Source: CAZPRY01 sp964589175
GTDB taxonomy: Bacteria > Fidelibacterota > UBA2242
Direction: 5' to 3'
Length of the DNA: 18,554 nucleotides
Assembly (NCBI GenBank): GCA_964589175.1
Contig: CAZPRY010000064.1
Location: 1 to 18,554, forward strand
Part shown: piece after piece, positions 1 to 6,602 of the stretch
Layout: each line of letters begins with the position of its first letter
Position numbering within the stretch: the first letter of the stretch is position 1
Notes under the pieces: generated by a model
What the model saw: the letters and a program-made list of their open reading frames with translations, nothing else
What the model was told of the DNA's origin: nothing
Database searches by the model: none
Translations under genes and position numbers: made by a program

Positions 1-324
1 GGCGATGGGGGAATCTACTCTTCGATTGACGAAATGTTTCTCTGGGATCAGGCCCTGTATAGCGATAAACTGGTATCGTCCGCAACCCTTCGACAAATCT
101 TCACGCCGGGATTGGAGAATTACGGATTCGGCTGGCGGATCGAAGAGTACAGGGGACGCTCACGTGTGCATCATGCCGGCAGCACCTGCGGCTTCCGCAC
201 CTGCATCCACCGACTGCCCGGGGATGAATTCACGGTGATCATCCTGACCAACCGCCGCGATCCGGCCGTCGATGACCTGGCCGGGAAACTCATCGATATG
301 TATTTGATCAGGCGAAAGAAGTAA
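1..324 (+). CDS. Beta-lactamase-fold serine hydrolase, C-terminal part (5' truncated)
   Basis: The frame is open from the first base and ends at TAA 322-324, giving the last 107 residues. It opens with GDGGIYSSIDEMFLWDQAL, the segment typical of class C beta-lactamase-related / penicillin-binding-like serine hydrolases, where a glycine-rich turn precedes the 'WDQAL' helix. Further on, YGFGWRIEE and then HHAGSTCGFRT match the family's third active-site motif, an HxG that replaces the KTG of true beta-lactamases. FTVIILTNR is the usual terminal strand. The catalytic SxxK and YxN motifs lie upstream of the window, so activity and any signal peptide cannot be judged. Such proteins act as esterases or D-amino peptidases more often than as resistance enzymes, and the substrate cannot be predicted here. 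The family call is firm; the function is open. Confidence 0.85.
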   Translation, partial: GDGGIYSSIDEMFLWDQALYSDKLVSSATLRQIFTPGLENYGFGWRIEEYRGRSRVHHAGSTCGFRTCIHRLPGDEFTVIILTNRRDPAVDDLAGKLIDMYLIRRKK

Positions 325-384
325 CCCGATCTTAAAAAGATATTTAAATTCGCTATAGTGGAATGCCTGATCATTTGAATTTCG

Positions 385-408
385 GTCATTTCGCTCCTTA
401 GAGATGAC
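385..408. repeat. Intergenic hairpin repeat, copy A (REP-like)
   Basis: Arms GTCATTTC (385-392) and GAGATGAC (401-408) pair over eight positions with one G-U wobble around the loop GCTCCTTA. The text (TTTCG, then TCATTTCG, then a hairpin) resembles the short dispersed 'TGTCATTTCGAACGAAG' type intergenic repeats seen in many bacterial genomes. That resemblance is from memory and was not checked. Related-looking hairpins lie at 2603-2643 and 14791-14829. Confidence 0.45.
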
Positions 409-430
409 AATATCAGCTGGCGCTGTTTTG

Positions 431-455
431 TCCTAAAATAGTTGATAGTTTAGGA
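431..455. repeat. Inverted repeat downstream of the HEPN-like gene
   Basis: TCCTAAA (431-437) and TTTAGGA (449-455) are perfect seven-base inverted arms around an 11-base loop. No T-run follows on either strand, so it is not a textbook intrinsic terminator. It lies about 80 bases beyond the stop of the minus-strand gene and could act as a 3' stabilising hairpin. Confidence 0.35.
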
Positions 456-535
456 AGCCACAAAGACACTCTCCGGAGTTCGATAACCCTTGACTTTCCT
501 TTCTATAAAAGATTTTTTAGATCAATCCTATTCTT

Positions 536-2329
536 CTACCAATAAAACATATCTTTTTCATATAAAAGAATTAACATTTCCTCATAACTTTTCTTTTTCA
601 TTTTTTGTGATGCTTCATGAACATATCCATTTCTATACTTTATATATATCTCCTTTCCAACATGTACTACGTTTTCAACTTTAATGCTATCTATATGGTA
701 TTTGATTACGATATCCTGTTTTTTTTGTGCTATATATTGAATTAATTGCCCAAGTGTTTTGTAAATATTATTTTGAAAAGCATTACCAAAAATATTAGAT
801 AATCTTCCGCGAATATAGGTTTCAAAGGCTTTAACTATAAGAATCATGGGGGCTGTCCAATCAACAAATTTCGAAGAATGATGATTATAAATATTGTAAA
901 GAGCCAACGATTCTTTAATGCAAGATATTACATTATCATCATAAATCTTATTATAATTAAACTTTACAAACTCATTATCTTCTTTCCAAAACATTTCAAA
1001 TTGTTTTGATATATCCAGTAATTCTTTATTATGAAGCAGGTCGTCAGCATCAGCAACATGATCTATGGTGCTATTTAATTGTATTAAAAGAGCTTCAATT
1101 TTTTTCTCCTGAATTTCATTTTGTTCAACCAATTTTTCATTTTCTCGAAGTATCAAATTTCCAATATTATTAGATATACTTTCAATTTCGTTTGGGACCT
1201 TACCAAATGCTAAAGATATTGTCTCAATTGCACCGATATGATTAGTATTATTTATTTGATGATTTAAATTTGATAATACTAAATCTAAATATTTTTCTTT
1301 TGAAAACTCGAAGCCTTTATCGATACTTTGATTCATATATTTTGTGGCCACCTCAAATGCATTAGTATAGTCACCAATACCCTTAAATATATCTATTAAT
1401 AAGGAATTTAATTCGATTTTTGAATTATTAAATGTACCATCATTATATCCTTTGGTGATAGAATACCATATCAAAGAATTTTTATAATCTTTCCTATTTA
1501 AATATATTTTAGTCAGTTCTAAACTAAATGAAATTAAATCATCATATTTGGTTGAAGAATAAAAACCATATTTTAAAAATAAAATCTCATATTTATGGTT
1601 TGGATACATATTAGATAAATTAAACAGCTCGTGTAAATTAACCTCCCCTTTATTCCAGTGCTTTTTTGATATCTCATTATTCAGTATATTTAACACATCT
1701 AATTGATCTTTATATTTTTTTACATCAAATGAACCACTTACATTTCTAAGACAATCAGTTTTTTCTAAACATTCTTTTTGTAGTATTATTAATTTATCTA
1801 TCGAATATTTTTTATATCTTTCGTTAGGTTTTAATTTTAATGTTGTTATCCTATTTTTAATTATGTTAACATCGCTTTTACGTGTTTTTTGAATTTCTCC
1901 TATCATTTTATATTCAATAAGATCTGAGTCAATAATATTATTCACAGTTTTTGGTGTCGTAACCAGTTCATTAACTGATATTATTTTTCTTCCTTTTTTT
2001 TCAAATTCATTTAAAATAGTGTTCATTATATCCCAATTCTTATTAACTGAATGAGGAATAATGGAATACCATAATTCATCTAATATCTTATTTTCTAGTA
2101 AGATCATCGGTTTTCCTGTAATTTTATAAAATTTATTAGGCAAATCGATTTTAGTATTTCCTAATAAAACTAATGATGTATAACTATGTAATTTTAGTTT
2201 CACTCTGCTTTCTAGATCACTTATTTTATTTAGCAACAACCAATCTTCTATAGTTTTCTGCGTGTTTATTTCATTCAATTCTGATAATATTTTATTTGTT
2301 TGATTTTTTATTAATGTACCATAAGACAT
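536..2329 (-). CDS. Hypothetical AT-rich protein with C-terminal HEPN-like Rx4H motif
   Basis: I do not recognise a named family for this 597-residue protein. Seen: ATG at 2329 preceded by AAGGAG (2342-2337) with seven bases of spacing; very AT-rich codon use, with many Lys, Asn and Ile, unlike every neighbour; no signal peptide or membrane helix. The middle (about residues 220-390) reads as short paired helices resembling TPR units, and residues about 394-430 (starting LRENEKLVEQ) are coiled-coil-like. The C-terminal domain (about 440-597) is helical. It has a helix with KAFETYIRGR (E503, R507) and then RNGYVH at 566-571. An Arg followed by Asn and a His after four residues is the catalytic signature of HEPN RNases, which are common in abortive-infection and toxin-antitoxin proteins. 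Inference: a horizontally acquired defence effector with a helical sensing region. It sits alone, with no visible partner gene. Alternative: a non-catalytic HEPN-like or chance motif in an unrelated helical protein. Confidence 0.7.
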   Translation of the reverse strand: MSYGTLIKNQTNKILSELNEINTQKTIEDWLLLNKISDLESRVKLKLHSYTSLVLLGNTKIDLPNKFYKITGKPMILLENKILDELWYSIIPHSVNKNWDIMNTILNEFEKKGRKIISVNELVTTPKTVNNIIDSDLIEYKMIGEIQKTRKSDVNIIKNRITTLKLKPNERYKKYSIDKLIILQKECLEKTDCLRNVSGSFDVKKYKDQLDVLNILNNEISKKHWNKGEVNLHELFNLSNMYPNHKYEILFLKYGFYSSTKYDDLISFSLELTKIYLNRKDYKNSLIWYSITKGYNDGTFNNSKIELNSLLIDIFKGIGDYTNAFEVATKYMNQSIDKGFEFSKEKYLDLVLSNLNHQINNTNHIGAIETISLAFGKVPNEIESISNNIGNLILRENEKLVEQNEIQEKKIEALLIQLNSTIDHVADADDLLHNKELLDISKQFEMFWKEDNEFVKFNYNKIYDDNVISCIKESLALYNIYNHHSSKFVDWTAPMILIVKAFETYIRGRLSNIFGNAFQNNIYKTLGQLIQYIAQKKQDIVIKYHIDSIKVENVVHVGKEIYIKYRNGYVHEASQKMKKKSYEEMLILLYEKDMFYW

Positions 2330-2336
2330 ATTATTA

Positions 2337-2342
2337 CTCCTT
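2337..2342 (-). promoter_or_regulatory. Strong ribosome-binding site of the HEPN-like gene
   Basis: On the minus strand the bases read AAGGAG followed by seven bases and then ATG (2329-2327). This near-consensus site fixes the start and shows that the gene is equipped for translation despite its odd composition. Confidence 0.8.
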
Positions 2343-2343
2343 C

Positions 2344-2367
2344 TTCATGATCTAACATATACATGAA
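2344..2367. promoter_or_regulatory. Inverted repeat just upstream of the HEPN-like gene, possible operator
   Basis: TTCATG (2344-2349) and CATGAA (2362-2367) form inverted six-base arms 12 bases apart, directly upstream of the ribosome-binding site. The layout would suit a dimeric repressor or an mRNA leader hairpin. No clear -35/-10 pair was found next to it, so this is only a candidate. Confidence 0.25.
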
Positions 2368-2602
2368 CGACTCGGATAACTGTTTATAGACAGCTTTTTC
2401 TGTCGTATAAAATTTCTGATGGATTCTTTGTAAATCATCTTTAATTCAATGTTAAACTTAAAATTTGAGCAAGTCAATTGGAATATTACCCTAGTCGAAA
2501 AATGTTTCTGTTGTCGGATAAAGACGCACAATAATTTAAATTTTGCATTTTCCATAGATTTCCAATTCTCCCAAAACAAGATTCATCGACATTACTCCAT
2601 CT

Positions 2603-2643
2603 TGTCCTGCGTAGTCCCCGACTATCGGGACGAAGCAAGGACA
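2603..2643. repeat. Intergenic imperfect palindrome, copy B (REP-like)
   Basis: The left arm TGTCCTGCGTAGTCCC and the right arm (2627-2643; GGGACGAAGCAAGGACA) are reverse complements apart from three mismatches or bulges, with a short central loop. The right arm shares GG-ACGAAGCA-GGA with the hairpin at 14794-14810, 14 of 17 bases by eye. Together with copy A it brackets the AT-rich gene. Confidence 0.5.
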
Positions 2644-2829
2644 GGGACCTCTACGAGGCATTTCTCCCCGCCTGCTCAAGGTTTTTTCATGGGTCCGGAT
2701 GGCCGGTGCTGGGTAGTGAACCGTGGTCGGTGAGTCACGTTTTCTGCCGGAAAAAGGTGAAATATGGCAGAAAATTCGTTTTTTTCCTGTTTTTTGGGTT
2801 CAAGAAATAAATTTATTTCACTATTATGA

Positions 2830-2858
2830 TTGACAACGGTAAGGAATATCTATAAATT
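2830..2858 (+). promoter_or_regulatory. Sigma70-like promoter of the RRM gene
   Basis: TTGACA (2830-2835) is a perfect -35 hexamer. A -10 element follows as TAAATT (2853-2858, 17-base spacer) or the overlapping TATAAA (2851-2856, 15-base spacer). Transcription starting near 2865 would leave an AT-rich leader of roughly 80 bases before the start codon at 2948. Confidence 0.55.
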
Positions 2859-2947
2859 CAAACGCTTTTTATAACTATCTAGTAATTTAGTGCGGTTGGT
2901 TAGTTGATAGTTGGGCTTGGTTAAATCGCGGAATTAAGAGGTAAAAG

Positions 2948-3214
2948 ATGAAGATTTACGTTGGCAACCTGCCATACGAGGTCATGGAAGATGAATTGAA
3001 AGACATGTTTGGTGAGTTTGGCGAAGTCACTTCGGTAAACATCATTAACGACAGAGATTCGGGTCGCCCGAAAGGCTTTGGCTTTGTTGAAATGCCGGGT
3101 CAGGAAGAAGCTGAGAACGCAATCAAAAGTCTCAACGAAAAAGAGATCAAGGGAAGAAACATTAAAGTTAATCAAGCTCGTCCCAGAGAAGATCGTCCTC
3201 GTCGCAGATATTAA
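2948..3214 (+). CDS. RRM-domain RNA-binding protein (glycine-poor RNP-1 type)
   Basis: An 88-residue protein consisting of a single RNA recognition motif. RNP2 is IYVGNL (residues 3-8) and RNP1 is KGFGFVEM (about 42-49), with the aromatic residues that stack on RNA intact. The beta-alpha-beta-beta-alpha-beta order is complete, ending in an Arg-rich tail (ARPREDRPRRRY) that probably adds non-specific RNA affinity. In bacteria these short RRM proteins occur in cyanobacteria and in several phyla around the FCB group, where some are cold-induced. The start is set by AGAGG about six bases before the ATG. The gene has its own promoter with an AT-rich leader and its own terminator (3244-3267), so it is monocistronic. 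Unlike the cyanobacterial Rbp proteins it lacks a Gly-rich tail. The family is certain; the target RNAs are unknown. Confidence 0.93.
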   Translation: MKIYVGNLPYEVMEDELKDMFGEFGEVTSVNIINDRDSGRPKGFGFVEMPGQEEAENAIKSLNEKEIKGRNIKVNQARPREDRPRRRY

Positions 3215-3243
3215 TAGTTAGCGTTTAAATTTGTTGATCGTGG

Positions 3244-3267
3244 AAACCACCGAATTGCGGTGGTTTT
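3244..3267 (+). terminator. Intrinsic terminator of the RRM gene
   Basis: Perfect nine-base arms AAACCACCG and CGGTGGTTT (loop AATTG) end in a short T-run, 30 bases after the RRM stop codon. This is a classical rho-independent terminator. Confidence 0.8.
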
Positions 3268-3433
3268 CGCGTTCTGTTTCCGTGTTATAATCCGCAAAAA
3301 GATTTTATCTTTTTTAAGCGTATTATGGAATACAATATTTTGTGATTCGGCCCGCAGTAAATACTACAATCATTGCGATATACGGCACGAATATCGTCAG
3401 AATCGCGGGATAAACCTGACATAGGAATTTGTG

Positions 3434-3460
3434 AAAAGCCCGGTAGAATTCCGGACTTTT
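3434..3460. terminator. Terminator-like hairpin upstream of the DMT transporter
   Basis: AAAAGCCCGG (3434-3443) and CCGGACTTTT (3451-3460) pair over ten positions with a single C-A mismatch and a seven-base loop. The A-run/T-run flanks allow termination in either direction. It lies 50 bases before the transporter start, so it could also work as an attenuator in that mRNA leader. Confidence 0.4.
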
Positions 3461-3509
3461 AGTTTGCCGTCGAGAGCTGTAAATTCGGTCCAATACAAAT
3501 TGGAGGCGG

Positions 3510-4406
3510 GTGGCCGGTAAAAACCAGAGGAAGGCGTACATCTACGGGCTAAGCGCCGTACTGCTCTGGTCAACGATCTCTTCGGCTTTTAAAATCTCGC
3601 TTCGTTATCTCGATTCAATCCAGATTCTGCTATGGGCGGATCTGACGGCTATCCTGTTTCTGGGAATTGTGTTACTGATTCGTAAAAAATTCGGTTTACT
3701 GTTTGGCTATTCGCGCCGTCAGTATCTTTACTCCCTGGGAGTGGGGATATTGAACCCGTTTTTATATTACCTGATTTTGCTGAAAGCTTACGATCTATTA
3801 CCCGCCCAGGAAGCCGGACCGATTAATTATACCTGGGGTATTACGCTCGCTCTGTTATCCATTCCGCTCCTGAAGCAGAAGATCAGTCTGAAGGACATCC
3901 TAGCGATCCTGGTGAGCTATTCCGGTGTGGTCGTGATCTCTACTCATGGGCGAATTTTCGATCTGCATTTTTCCAGCGGTCCGGGAGTGGCGCTGGCTCT
4001 CATCAGTACGATAATCTGGTCGCTTTACTGGATTATCAATACGCTGGACAGCCGCGATCCGGCGGCGGGATTATTTTTAAATTTTCTCTTCGGATTGCCG
4101 TTTATCCTCCTGACCTGCCTGTTCTTTTCCAAATTATTCCCCGCTGATTGGCATGGTCTGGCCGGAGCGGTTTATATCGGTTTGGTTGAGATGGGACTTG
4201 GTTTCATCTTCTGGCTGACAGCCTTGAAATTGACCGACAATACCGCCCGTATCAGCATCCTGATTTTCATTACGCCATTCCTGGCGCTGGTGTTTATTCA
4301 CTTCTTTGTGGGCGAGAAAATTCTGCTATCGACTTTCACCGGCCTGGTACTGATCGTAGCGGGATTGATTTTGCAGCGTTTGACATTAATCCGGAAAGAT
4401 GGATAG
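3510..4406 (+). CDS. EamA/DMT-family transporter
   Basis: A 298-residue integral membrane protein with the ten hydrophobic helices and internal duplication of the drug/metabolite transporter superfamily (two EamA domains, about residues 12-140 and 153-290). Typical marks are the first-helix ALLWS-like segment (SAVLLWSTISSAFK), the Pro/Gly-rich fourth-fifth helix junction (AGPINYTWGITLALLSIPLL) and the repeat equivalent in the second half (WSLYWIINTL). The start is GTG at 3510, because no other in-frame start precedes the first helix and GGAGG (3502-3506) sits just upstream, though only three bases away. EamA proteins mostly export amino acids, nucleosides or other metabolites. The substrate is not visible, and the 133-base gap to the methylthioadenosine genes does not prove a shared role. 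Confidence 0.88.
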   Translation: MAGKNQRKAYIYGLSAVLLWSTISSAFKISLRYLDSIQILLWADLTAILFLGIVLLIRKKFGLLFGYSRRQYLYSLGVGILNPFLYYLILLKAYDLLPAQEAGPINYTWGITLALLSIPLLKQKISLKDILAILVSYSGVVVISTHGRIFDLHFSSGPGVALALISTIIWSLYWIINTLDSRDPAAGLFLNFLFGLPFILLTCLFFSKLFPADWHGLAGAVYIGLVEMGLGFIFWLTALKLTDNTARISILIFITPFLALVFIHFFVGEKILLSTFTGLVLIVAGLILQRLTLIRKDG

Positions 4407-4420
4407 AAATTGTTGGTATT

Positions 4421-4443
4421 CTCTCAATTAGAGCGTATTTTTT
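4421..4443 (+). terminator. Weak terminator after the DMT transporter
   Basis: CTCT-CAATT-AGAG (4421-4433) is a four-base stem followed shortly by TATTTTTT (4436-4443). The T-run is good but the stem is short, so efficiency is doubtful. Confidence 0.3.
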
Positions 4444-4539
4444 CGCAATTATGATCACGGCTCACTCAAATATGGGTAACAGGAAATGCTGTCTTACAAA
4501 GAGGATGCTCGTCATCATTTTTCGGATGAGAGGGATTGT

Positions 4540-5259
4540 ATGAAAATTGCCGTTATCGGTGGGACCGGATTACTGGATGCCGAAATTTTGAATGATCCGC
4601 AATCGATTTCCGTCAAAACAGTGTATGGCGAGGTTGAGTTGCTGGTTAGTGACGATGTCTATTTCCTGCAACGCCATGCGGGAAAAGTACCGCCCCACCG
4701 TCTCAATCACAAAGCCCACCTGAAAGCGATTCAGTGCGTGGGAGTGACCCATATCATCGGAGTCGGCTCGTGCGGAAGTCTGAAGAAGGAGATCAAACCC
4801 GGCGAAATCGTGGTTCCACATGATTACATTGCCTTCTACGACGTCACCACTTTTTTCGATAACGAATTGCATTTCGTGGCGCCGGGATTGAGCGAAAATC
4901 TGCGGCAGCTTATCCTGAAAGTAGCAAAGACGATGCAGATGAAGGTTCACGATCGCGGTATTTATATGCAGACCAAGGGACCGCGTTTCGAGACGGCCGC
5001 GGAGATCCGCATGTTTGCCAAATTCGCCGATATCCTCAGCATGACGCTGGCGCACGAGATAACGCTGGCCCGGGAACTCAACCTGGAATATGCGGCGATT
5101 TGCAGTATCGATAACTATGCGAACGGTATTGCCGAAACACCTGTCGATCCCGGCCAGGTGATGCGCACGGCCCAAAGCAATCAGGAAAACGTGTTGAGAC
5201 TGGTCAAGGCCGTTATAGTCGAATTGAATCAAGCAGAAAACGGATCGAGGAATTTATGA
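4540..5259 (+). CDS. mtnP: Methylthioadenosine/methylthioinosine phosphorylase (MTAP/PNP family)
   Basis: A 239-residue enzyme of the trimeric MTAP/PNP (NP-II) family. It cleaves a 5'-methylthio-nucleoside with phosphate to base and methylthioribose-1-phosphate. Seen: N-terminal VIGGTGL; RHAGKVPPHRLNHKAH (about 45-60), the phosphate/ribose loop, shorter by two to three residues than in usual RHG..H..PPH versions; GSCGSLKKEIKPGEIVVPHD; GPRFET (147-152); SMTLAHE (167-173), equivalent to the ribose-binding GMT..PE; and DNYANG (191-196). The base-contacting position is Asn192, as in 6-oxopurine enzymes (PNP, methylthioinosine phosphorylase), not the Asp of adenine-type MTAPs. Next to two MTA deaminases this suggests methylthioinosine as substrate. 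I chose ATG 4540, preceded by GAGAGGG with five-base spacing, over ATG 4486, which would add 18 unlike residues. The stop overlaps the next start (ATGA). Confidence 0.88.
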   Translation: MKIAVIGGTGLLDAEILNDPQSISVKTVYGEVELLVSDDVYFLQRHAGKVPPHRLNHKAHLKAIQCVGVTHIIGVGSCGSLKKEIKPGEIVVPHDYIAFYDVTTFFDNELHFVAPGLSENLRQLILKVAKTMQMKVHDRGIYMQTKGPRFETAAEIRMFAKFADILSMTLAHEITLARELNLEYAAICSIDNYANGIAETPVDPGQVMRTAQSNQENVLRLVKAVIVELNQAENGSRNL

Positions 5260-6515
5260 GCATACTCATCAGGCAGGTACTGGTTCCGGAGAAAGGGATG
5301 CATGACGTTCTGATTGAAGGAAATAAAATTTCAAAAATAGCTGAGAGGATTGAATCGCAGGCGGATGAAGTCATTGACGGCCGGAACCTGGCAATTATTC
5401 CGAGTTTCGTGAATGCCCATACCCACGCCGCGATGACGCTGATGCGTGGCTACTCGGACGATCTGATGGTGCAGGAATGGCTGGAACAGAAGATCTGGCC
5501 GCTGGAGGGTAAACTTAGCGAAGAAGATGTCTACTGGGGCGCCAAACTGGCTTGCCTGGAAATGATCAAGACCGGTACGACTTTCTTCAACGATATGTAC
5601 TGGCATTTTCACGGAACAGCCCGGGCGGTCGAGGAAATGGGAATTCGCGCCGCCATCAGCCCGGTCCTGATCGACCTTTTCAACGAGCAGCAGGCTGCCG
5701 AACAGAGGCAGTTAAACGAGCGCCTGTTCAGCGAATCAAAGAAGTATTCCGAGCGCGTGCAATTTGCCCTGGGGCCGCATGCGATTTATACCGTCTCGGA
5801 GCCGACCTTGCGCTGGAATAAGGAATTTGCCGATGCGAATGGAATCATCATTCATATTCATATTTCCGAATCGAAGGGCGAAGTCGAAGACAGCCTCAAG
5901 CAGTTCGGTAAAACCCCGGTTCGATATCTGCAAGATATCGGTTTCCTGGGACCGAACGTCGTTGCCGCGCACAGCATCTGGCTGGATGACGAAGAAATCC
6001 GCATGCTGAAGGATCACGAAGTCAAGGTTGTTCATAATCCGACTTCCAACATGAAACTCAGTTCCGGGACATTTCCGTACATGAAGTTCAAGGCCCGCGG
6101 CGTTTCGGTCAGCCTGGGGACTGATGGTTGTGCTTCCAATAACAACCTCGATATGCTCGAGGAGATGAAATTCGCCTCGGTCGTAGAAAAAATGTACGAC
6201 CAGGATCCGACGGTCATGCCGGCGCAGGAAGCCTTCGAGATGGCGACGAAAAACGGTGCTGAAGCCTTCGGTCTGAACGCCGGAGAAATCGCGGAAGGAA
6301 AGCTGGCCGACCTGCTCCTGGTCAATATGCGTCACTATCTCATGGTGCCTAATCACCATCTGATCTCCAACCTGGTCTTTTCAGCCAACGGCAGTGTCGT
6401 CGACACAACGATTTGCGACGGCCGCATTCTGATGCGTCACGGGCAGGTGGCCGGCGAGGATGAGATCATCGAGAATGCTGCGCGCATCGCTCAGAATCTC
6501 GTAACGCGGGCTTAG
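5256..6515 (+). CDS. mtaD: 5-methylthioadenosine/S-adenosylhomocysteine deaminase, paralog 1
   Basis: A 419-residue cytosolic metal-dependent amidohydrolase of the MtaD/TrzN/SsnA group. It deaminates MTA (and SAH or 5'-deoxyadenosine) to the inosine form. All metal and catalytic residues are visible: H55 and H57 (NAHTHAAMTLMRG), H201 and E204 (HIHISE), H238 (AAHSIWLDD) and D289 (GTDGCASNN). The 'MTLMRGY.DDL..QEWL..KIWPLE' block is the MtaD signature, and length and numbering match the thermophilic type enzyme. The substrate-side His174 (GPHAIYTVS) is kept. The start is ATG 5256 with GAGG (5247-5250) five bases before it, and it overlaps the phosphorylase stop by four bases, so the two are translationally coupled. 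A second copy, about 77% identical by hand alignment, follows directly. Confidence 0.93.
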   Translation: MSILIRQVLVPEKGMHDVLIEGNKISKIAERIESQADEVIDGRNLAIIPSFVNAHTHAAMTLMRGYSDDLMVQEWLEQKIWPLEGKLSEEDVYWGAKLACLEMIKTGTTFFNDMYWHFHGTARAVEEMGIRAAISPVLIDLFNEQQAAEQRQLNERLFSESKKYSERVQFALGPHAIYTVSEPTLRWNKEFADANGIIIHIHISESKGEVEDSLKQFGKTPVRYLQDIGFLGPNVVAAHSIWLDDEEIRMLKDHEVKVVHNPTSNMKLSSGTFPYMKFKARGVSVSLGTDGCASNNNLDMLEEMKFASVVEKMYDQDPTVMPAQEAFEMATKNGAEAFGLNAGEIAEGKLADLLLVNMRHYLMVPNHHLISNLVFSANGSVVDTTICDGRILMRHGQVAGEDEIIENAARIAQNLVTRA

Positions 6516-6549
6516 GATCAAATTGGACTGTCGAATTAGTCATTACTAT

Positions 6550-6580
6550 TTGGCATCTACTATTCCACTATTTTTACATT
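6550..6580 (+). promoter_or_regulatory. Possible internal promoter before the second mtaD
   Basis: TTGGCA (6550-6555) lies 17 to 19 bases from TTTACA/TACATT (6573-6580) in the AT-rich 87-base gap between the two deaminase genes. A similar TTGGAC..TACATT pair precedes the regulator gene at 16974. This would let paralog 2 be expressed apart from the phosphorylase. Confidence 0.3.
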
Positions 6581-6602
6581 CTAAACCGCATTCGATATCT
6601 TT

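Larger units (their letters stand above)
325..535. other. Intergenic stretch between converging genes, hairpin-rich
   Basis: No gene is supported here. It holds a short weak hairpin just after the hydrolase stop (ATCTT-AAA-AAGAT at 329-341, followed by ATTTAAATT), a stronger hairpin repeat (385-408) and a third inverted repeat (431-455). Base composition turns sharply AT-rich from about 490, where the tail of the minus-strand gene begins. No tRNA or attachment-site duplication was recognised. Confidence 0.5.
2368..2947. other. Long non-coding stretch: edge of the AT-rich island, repeat remnant, promoter of the RRM gene
   Basis: Bases 2368-2590 continue the AT-rich island without a convincing gene; short open frames lack ribosome-binding sites and family features. 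A GC-richer patch (about 2600-2760) follows and includes an imperfect palindrome (2603-2643), which looks like a degraded mobile or REP-like repeat. From about 2780 the sequence is again AT-rich and carries a sigma70-like promoter and leader of the RNA-binding-protein gene. Confidence 0.5.
3215..3509. other. Intergenic region with three stacked hairpins
   Basis: There is no gene here. Besides the terminator at 3244-3267 there is an A/T-only hairpin (AAAAAGAT-TTT-ATCTTTTT, 3296-3314) and a larger one at 3434-3460. A promoter for the downstream transporter must lie in the second half, but no convincing hexamer pair stood out. Confidence 0.45.

Noticed and set aside
2352..2733. Two short overlapping open frames upstream of the RRM gene
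   Set aside because: No ribosome-binding sites, low-complexity AT-driven translation, and one runs through the palindromic repeat; treated as non-coding.
4486..4539. Upstream ATG as start of the phosphorylase
   Set aside because: The extra 18 residues do not resemble the family, and a much better ribosome-binding site precedes ATG 4540.
4570..5232. Minus-strand open frame of 220 codons opposite the phosphorylase
   Set aside because: Fully antisense to a clear MTAP-family gene; rich in His/Arg/Gln with no recognisable domain.
5736..6359. Minus-strand open frame of 207 codons opposite mtaD paralog 1
   Set aside because: A similar antisense frame appears in paralog 2, as expected from shared codon use; no ribosome-binding site or domain.
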